From the NCBI RefSeq assembly GCF_001297125.1, contig NZ_LHPC01000013.1, forward strand, positions 1 through 61,117: a DNA stretch of 61,117 bases, in the 5' to 3' direction. The position numbers were made by a program, and so were the translations under genes. This document shows, piece by piece, positions 57,577-61,117 of the stretch. Origin of the DNA: Pseudomonas sp. RIT-PI-q (lineage in GTDB: Bacteria; Pseudomonadota; Gammaproteobacteria; Pseudomonadales; Pseudomonadaceae). The first letter of the stretch is position 1; each line of letters starts with the position of its first letter. The notes under the pieces are model-generated. The model made no database searches. It was not told the DNA's origin and was given only the letters and a program-made list of their open reading frames with translations.

Positions 57577-58302
57577 ATGCAACAGCCACTTCTGCAAATG
57601 AACGATGTGCACAAGAGCTACGGCTCGGTGAAGGTCACGGACGCGATAAGCCTGACCCTGCAACCGGGTGAAGCCTTGGGCATCATCGGCCCCAACGGTG
57701 CGGGTAAAAGCACGCTGTTCAACCTGATCGCCGGTGGCGTGGCGGCCGATAGCGGCACGATCCATTTCGAGGGCCGCGACGTTACCCGCGAACCGGTGTT
57801 CAAACGTTGCCAGCAAGGCATCGGCCGCTCGCATCAGATCCCGCACCCGTTCGTGAAAATGACCGTGTTCGAGAACCTGTTGGTGGGTGCAACTTTTGGC
57901 GCGCGGTTGCGCGACAAGGAGGCCAGCCAATGGTGCGCTCAGACCCTGGAACTGACAGGACTGATGCGCAAGGCCAACGTGCTCGCCGGCTCGCTGACCT
58001 TGCTCGACCGCAAGCGCCTGGAAATGGCCCGCGCGTTGTCGACCCAGCCGCGACTGTTATTGCTGGATGAAATCGCTGGTGGCCTGACCGAACCGGAATG
58101 CCTGGCGCTGGTGGAAACTATTCAAGGTATTCACAAGGCCGGCGTCGCGATCATCTGGATCGAACACATCGTGCATGCCTTGCTGGCGGTGGTCAGCCGC
58201 CTGACGGTGATCAACTTCGGCGCCAAACTGGCCGAGGGCGAACCGCGCAGCGTGATGGCCGATCCGCGAGTCCAGGACATCTACATGGGCATCGGGAGCT
58301 GA
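57577..58302 (+). CDS. Branched-chain-type ABC transporter ATP-binding protein (LivG-like)
   Basis: This 241-residue ATPase has Walker [10 protein letters not shown] near residue 38 and Walker [12 protein letters not shown] near 162. The usual signature (LSYGQQ) is replaced by [15 protein letters not shown] near 141, lacking the conserved Gly. It pairs with the LivF-like ATPase encoded 3 nt downstream, which keeps LSGGQQQMV. ATG 57577 is 13 nt after the binding-protein stop and lacks a strong ribosome-binding site. Confidence 0.9.
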   Translation: MQQPLLQMNDVHKSYGSVKVTDAISLTLQPGEALGIIGPNGAGKSTLFNLIAGGVAADSGTIHFEGRDVTREPVFKRCQQGIGRSHQIPHPFVKMTVFENLLVGATFGARLRDKEASQWCAQTLELTGLMRKANVLAGSLTLLDRKRLEMARALSTQPRLLLLDEIAGGLTEPECLALVETIQGIHKAGVAIIWIEHIVHALLAVVSRLTVINFGAKLAEGEPRSVMADPRVQDIYMGIGS

Positions 58303-58305
58303 ACC

Positions 58306-59016
58306 ATGACGACCCCATCAAACCTGCTGACCATCGAAAAACTCTGCGCCGGCTACGGCGACTTTCAAGCGCTGTTCGACATCAGCCTGACCCTTGAGGC
58401 AGGCGAAACCGTGGCAATCATCGGCTCCAACGGCGCCGGCAAATCGACGTTCCTGCGCTCGCTGGCCGGGCTGATCAAGAACCAACCCGGCGCCATCCAT
58501 TTCAAGGGCCAGGCGATGGGTGACCTGCCGGCGAATCAGGTGCTTGAGCGTGGCATCGCGTTGGTGCCGGAAGGCCGCAAGCTGTTTCCCTCGCTGAGTG
58601 TCGAGGAAAACCTGTTGATCGGTGCCTACAGCAAGCGCCCCGGCCCGTGGACGCTGGCGCGGATCTACCAGCTGTTTCCGGTGCTGGAAAAACTGCGCAA
58701 ACGCCCCGGCACCGCACTGTCCGGCGGCCAGCAGCAGATGGTTGCGATTGGCCGGGGCCTGATGGCCAACCCGCAACTGCTGTTGTGCGACGAAATCAGC
58801 CTCGGGCTGGCGCCGACCACGATCAAGGACATCTACGCCGCGCTGCCTTCGATCAAGGCTGACGGCACCACGGTGATTCTGGTCGAGCAGGACATCAATC
58901 AGGCGTTGAGTGTCTGCGACCGTTTTTATTGCTTCCAGGAAGGGCGCGTGTCCCTGACCGGCCGCCCTGGGGAGGCGGACAAAGCGCAAATCAAAGCCGC
59001 GTATTTCGGGATCTAG
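58306..59016 (+). CDS. Branched-chain-type ABC transporter ATP-binding protein (LivF-like)
   Basis: This 236-residue ATPase has Walker A GSNGAGKST near residue 43, signature LSGGQQQMVAIGRGL near 140 and Walker B LLLCDEISLGLAP near 160. It forms the heterodimeric engine with the LivG-like subunit. It lies three nt after the preceding gene and two nt before the permease gene. Confidence 0.92.
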   Translation: MTTPSNLLTIEKLCAGYGDFQALFDISLTLEAGETVAIIGSNGAGKSTFLRSLAGLIKNQPGAIHFKGQAMGDLPANQVLERGIALVPEGRKLFPSLSVEENLLIGAYSKRPGPWTLARIYQLFPVLEKLRKRPGTALSGGQQQMVAIGRGLMANPQLLLCDEISLGLAPTTIKDIYAALPSIKADGTTVILVEQDINQALSVCDRFYCFQEGRVSLTGRPGEADKAQIKAAYFGI

Positions 59017-59018
59017 TG

Positions 59019-59882
59019 ATGGAATGGCTCAATACTCTGCTTCAAGGCATGTTGCTCGGTGGTCTGTACGCGATGTTTGCGGTGGGCCTGTCGCTGATGT
59101 TCGGCATCATGCGCCTGGTCAATATCGCCCATGGCGACTTCATCGTGCTGGCCTCGTACCTGGCGTTGATGGTGGTCAATCATCTGGGGTTCAGCCCGCT
59201 GTCGAGCTTGCTGATCGTGGTGCCCTTGATGTTCTGCTTCGGCTATTTGCTGCAACGGCTGTTGCTGAACCGAACGCTGGGCCAGGACATTCTGCCGCCG
59301 CTGCTGGTGACCTTTGGCCTGTCGATCATCGTGCAGAACGTGCTGCTGGAGTTTTTCAGCGCCGACAGTCAGAAGCTCTCGCAGGGTGATCTTGAAGTCG
59401 CCAGTGTCGGTTTCGGCAGTCTGAGCGTTGGCGTGATGCCGCTGATCGTGTTTTGCAGTGCGCTGCTGATCATCGGCGGCCTGCAGTTGCTGTTCTACAA
59501 AACCGCTGTTGGCCGGGCGTTTCGCGCCACTTCCGATGACCAGCAAACGGCGCGGCTGATGGGCGTGAACAACGCGCATATTTTCGGTTTGGCCATGGCA
59601 TTGGCGATGGCCGTGGTGTCGATCGCCGGGGTGTTTCTGGCGATTCGCACCAGCTTCGACCCGACGGTGGGGCCGGCGCGTCTGTTGTACGGTTTTGAGG
59701 CGGTGATCATCGGCGGGTTGGGCAGCCTGTGGGGCACCCTGGCCGGTGGGGTGATTCTCGGTGTTGCCCAGGCGCTGGGCGCAAAAATCGATCCTGGCTG
59801 GCAAATCCTCGCCGGTCATCTTGTGTTTCTGCTGATCCTGGTCGTGCGCCCGCGTGGCCTGTTCCCACGGAGTGTCGACTGA
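59019..59882 (+). CDS. Branched-chain-type ABC transporter permease (LivH-like)
   Basis: This 287-residue permease has about eight membrane helices. It carries the LivH-type N-terminus LLQGMLLGGLYAMFAVGLSL near residue 6 and GRAFRATSDDQQTARLMGVN near 165. ATG 59019 is chosen because it gives the family start and fits the two-base gap after the LivF-like gene. It overlaps the next gene by one base (TGATG). Confidence 0.92.
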   Translation: MEWLNTLLQGMLLGGLYAMFAVGLSLMFGIMRLVNIAHGDFIVLASYLALMVVNHLGFSPLSSLLIVVPLMFCFGYLLQRLLLNRTLGQDILPPLLVTFGLSIIVQNVLLEFFSADSQKLSQGDLEVASVGFGSLSVGVMPLIVFCSALLIIGGLQLLFYKTAVGRAFRATSDDQQTARLMGVNNAHIFGLAMALAMAVVSIAGVFLAIRTSFDPTVGPARLLYGFEAVIIGGLGSLWGTLAGGVILGVAQALGAKIDPGWQILAGHLVFLLILVVRPRGLFPRSVD

Positions 59883-60916
59883 TGAATGCCTTGAATAATC
59901 CTGCGCTGAGCTATCGAGTCCAGCGCACGACCACCAGCAGCATGATCGGCCTGTCATTGCTGGGCCTGTGTGTATTGGTGTTGATCAGTGCGCCGTTCTG
60001 GGCTGATCGTTCCAGTCTGCGGCTGGTGGTGGAGTTCGCCTATTACCTGGCCCTGGCACAAATGTGGAACCTGCTGGCCGGTTATGCCGGCATGGTCTCG
60101 GTGGGGCAGCAGGCGTTTGTCGGTCTCGGCGGATACCTGCTGTTCATGCTGTCCACCCGTTTTGGTGTGCCGCCATTGTTCGCGGTTTTGCTCTCCGGGG
60201 TGCTGGTCGCGTTGCTGGCGATTCCGACCGCGTTGATTGTGTTTCGCTTACGCGGTGCCTACTTCGCGATTGGCACTTGGGTGGTGGCCGAAGTGTTTCG
60301 CCTGGGTTTGGCGCAGATGAGCAGCCTTGGTGGTGGTTCCGGGCAAAGCCTGCCGGCGGCGATTGTGCGGCAGATCGGCAGTGACCGGGACGAGCGCGAA
60401 ATGTTGATCTACTTTACCGCACTGGCCATCGCCATTGCCGCCGTGGCCGTGGTGTTCTTTGTGCTGCGTTCGCGGCAAGGCCTGGCCCTGGCGTCGATCC
60501 GCGATTCCGAGCCGGCGTCCGGCAGCCTGGGGGTCAATACCTTCCGCACCAAGTTGATGGTGTACGTGCTGGCGGCGGGGTGCACGGGTGTGGTCGGCGC
60601 GCTGATCTTCCTGCAAAAACTGCGCATATCCCCGGACGCCGCGTTCAACCTGCAGGACTGGACGGCGGTGGTGATCTTCATTGTGATCATCGGCGGCATC
60701 GGCACGCTCGAAGGGCCGCTGATCGGTACGCTGATTTACTTCCTGTTGCGCGGCTGCCTGGCACAGTACGGCGCGGTGTACATGATCATCCTCGGCGTGG
60801 TCGCGGTGGTGATGATGCTCAAGGCTCCGCAAGGGGTGTGGGGTCTGATCAGCGAACGCCTGGGCTGGCAGGTCTTCCCGATGCAGCGACGGTTGTCGGT
60901 TCAACCACGCGAGTAA
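59882..60916 (+). CDS. Branched-chain-type ABC transporter permease (LivM-like)
   Basis: This 344-residue permease has about nine or ten membrane helices. It carries the LivM-type segments LLAGYAGMVSVGQQAFVGLG near residue 60 and LALASIRDSEPASGSLGVNT near 200. It completes the importer. No enzyme gene follows before the insertion sequence, so the operon's catabolic partner, if any, is not in the window. Confidence 0.92.
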   Translation: MNALNNPALSYRVQRTTTSSMIGLSLLGLCVLVLISAPFWADRSSLRLVVEFAYYLALAQMWNLLAGYAGMVSVGQQAFVGLGGYLLFMLSTRFGVPPLFAVLLSGVLVALLAIPTALIVFRLRGAYFAIGTWVVAEVFRLGLAQMSSLGGGSGQSLPAAIVRQIGSDRDEREMLIYFTALAIAIAAVAVVFFVLRSRQGLALASIRDSEPASGSLGVNTFRTKLMVYVLAAGCTGVVGALIFLQKLRISPDAAFNLQDWTAVVIFIVIIGGIGTLEGPLIGTLIYFLLRGCLAQYGAVYMIILGVVAVVMMLKAPQGVWGLISERLGWQVFPMQRRLSVQPRE

Positions 60917-60973
60917 CACCACCGTCGCCTTCTCTAAACGCCAACGCTCTTTATATGAACGCTGACGCATACC

Positions 60974-60992
60974 TCGTAGCAGCTGTCGAGCC
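60974..60992. repeat. BIME arm truncated by insertion sequence
   Basis: TCGTAGCAGCTGTCGAGCC matches the start of the repeat at 14970 (GTAGCAGCTGTCGAGCCTGC). It stops at GAGCC, after which the sequence changes to AGAGTGTGCAAAAACG, taken here as the left end of the IS. Confidence 0.7.
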
Positions 60993-61117
60993 AGAGTGTG
61001 CAAAAACGTGGAAACAAACCCTTGCTATGATTTCCCAGAATTTATCGCAAGGGTCGCCCATGAAACGCTTCATCCAAGGTGAACATCGAGGTCAAAGCAC
61101 CTTGCTCCCCGAGAGCC
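60993..61117 (+). mobile_element. Left end of an IS1182-like insertion sequence (continues beyond window)
   Basis: AGAGTGTGCAAAAACGTGG begins right after a truncated intergenic repeat and is about 67 bases from a transposase start codon. The inner part of the element is outside the window, so its right end and target duplication cannot be seen. Family assignment comes from the coding start. Confidence 0.6.
61060..61117 (+). CDS. IS1182-family transposase, N-terminal fragment (3' end outside window)
   Basis: The frame starts at ATG 61060 and encodes MKRFIQGEHRGQSTLLPES before the window ends. Openings of the form KRFI-GE-R-Q-TLLPE are characteristic of IS1182-type DDE transposases. Only 19 residues are visible. 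The ribosome-binding site is CAAGGG. Confidence 0.7.
   Translation, partial: MKRFIQGEHRGQSTLLPES

Overview
The window is about 61 kb of a high-GC gamma-proteobacterial chromosome, almost certainly a Pseudomonas of the P. fluorescens group. The evidence is a complete Pseudomonas-type arn lipid A operon, many paired REP/BIME repeats of the kind common in this group (cores GGGAGCGGGCTTGCCCGC and GTAGGAGCTGGCTTGCCAGC), and dense catabolic and transport operons. Both edges carry fragments of insertion sequences: the 3' end of an IS110-like transposase gene on the left and the first 19 codons of an IS1182-like transposase gene on the right. No rRNA, tRNA or CRISPR array was seen.

Layout. (1) 0.3-8.6 kb: two convergent acyl-CoA catabolic operons. 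One encodes an acyl-CoA synthetase, SDR dehydrogenase, thiolase, acyl-CoA dehydrogenase and enoyl-CoA hydratase. The other encodes an acyl-CoA dehydrogenase and a 3-hydroxyisobutyryl-CoA hydrolase. Together they cover the lower parts of isoleucine and valine degradation. (2) 9.0-15.0 kb: a polar amino-acid ABC importer, an Lrp-type regulator, a CtlX-type citrulline/arginine hydrolase and an arginine/ornithine N-succinyltransferase homologue, which suggests uptake and conversion of citrulline or a relative. An HPP-family membrane protein follows on the other strand. (3) 16.0-26.1 kb: an unusual operon, all on the minus strand, encoding an argininosuccinate-lyase-like C-N lyase, a one-permease amino-acid-type ABC importer, two tandem polysaccharide-deacetylase-fold hydrolases, an MmgE/PrpD protein and an MFS transporter, with a divergent LysR regulator. 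The lyase plus MmgE/PrpD pairing recalls iminodisuccinate catabolism, and I regard this as the best candidate for an undescribed pathway.

(4) 26.5-36.9 kb: a complete, translationally coupled arnBCADTEF-ugd operon for 4-amino-4-deoxy-L-arabinose modification of lipid A, ending in an extra ArnT-like glycosyltransferase whose stop codon lies in a REP. (5) 36.9-38.9 kb: an AT-richer gap with a pair of direct repeats, a LysR C-terminal remnant and a lone tyrosine recombinase. (6) 38.9-42.6 kb: a ferric-iron (Fbp/Afu-type) ABC importer. (7) 43.0-46.5 kb: a pqiAABC intermembrane lipid-transport operon.

(8) 46.8-51.8 kb: glutamylation-type polyamine catabolism genes (a glutamine-synthetase-like ligase, a PotF/SpuD-like binding protein and a PuuB-like FAD oxidase) with a divergent AraC regulator. 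(9) 52.0-54.4 kb: a large MscS-family mechanosensitive channel. (10) 54.8-60.9 kb: a porin followed by a Tat-exported substrate-binding protein and a complete branched-chain-type ABC importer, which looks like one outer-to-inner membrane uptake path for an unknown substrate. The right-hand IS then interrupts a copy of one of the intergenic repeats.
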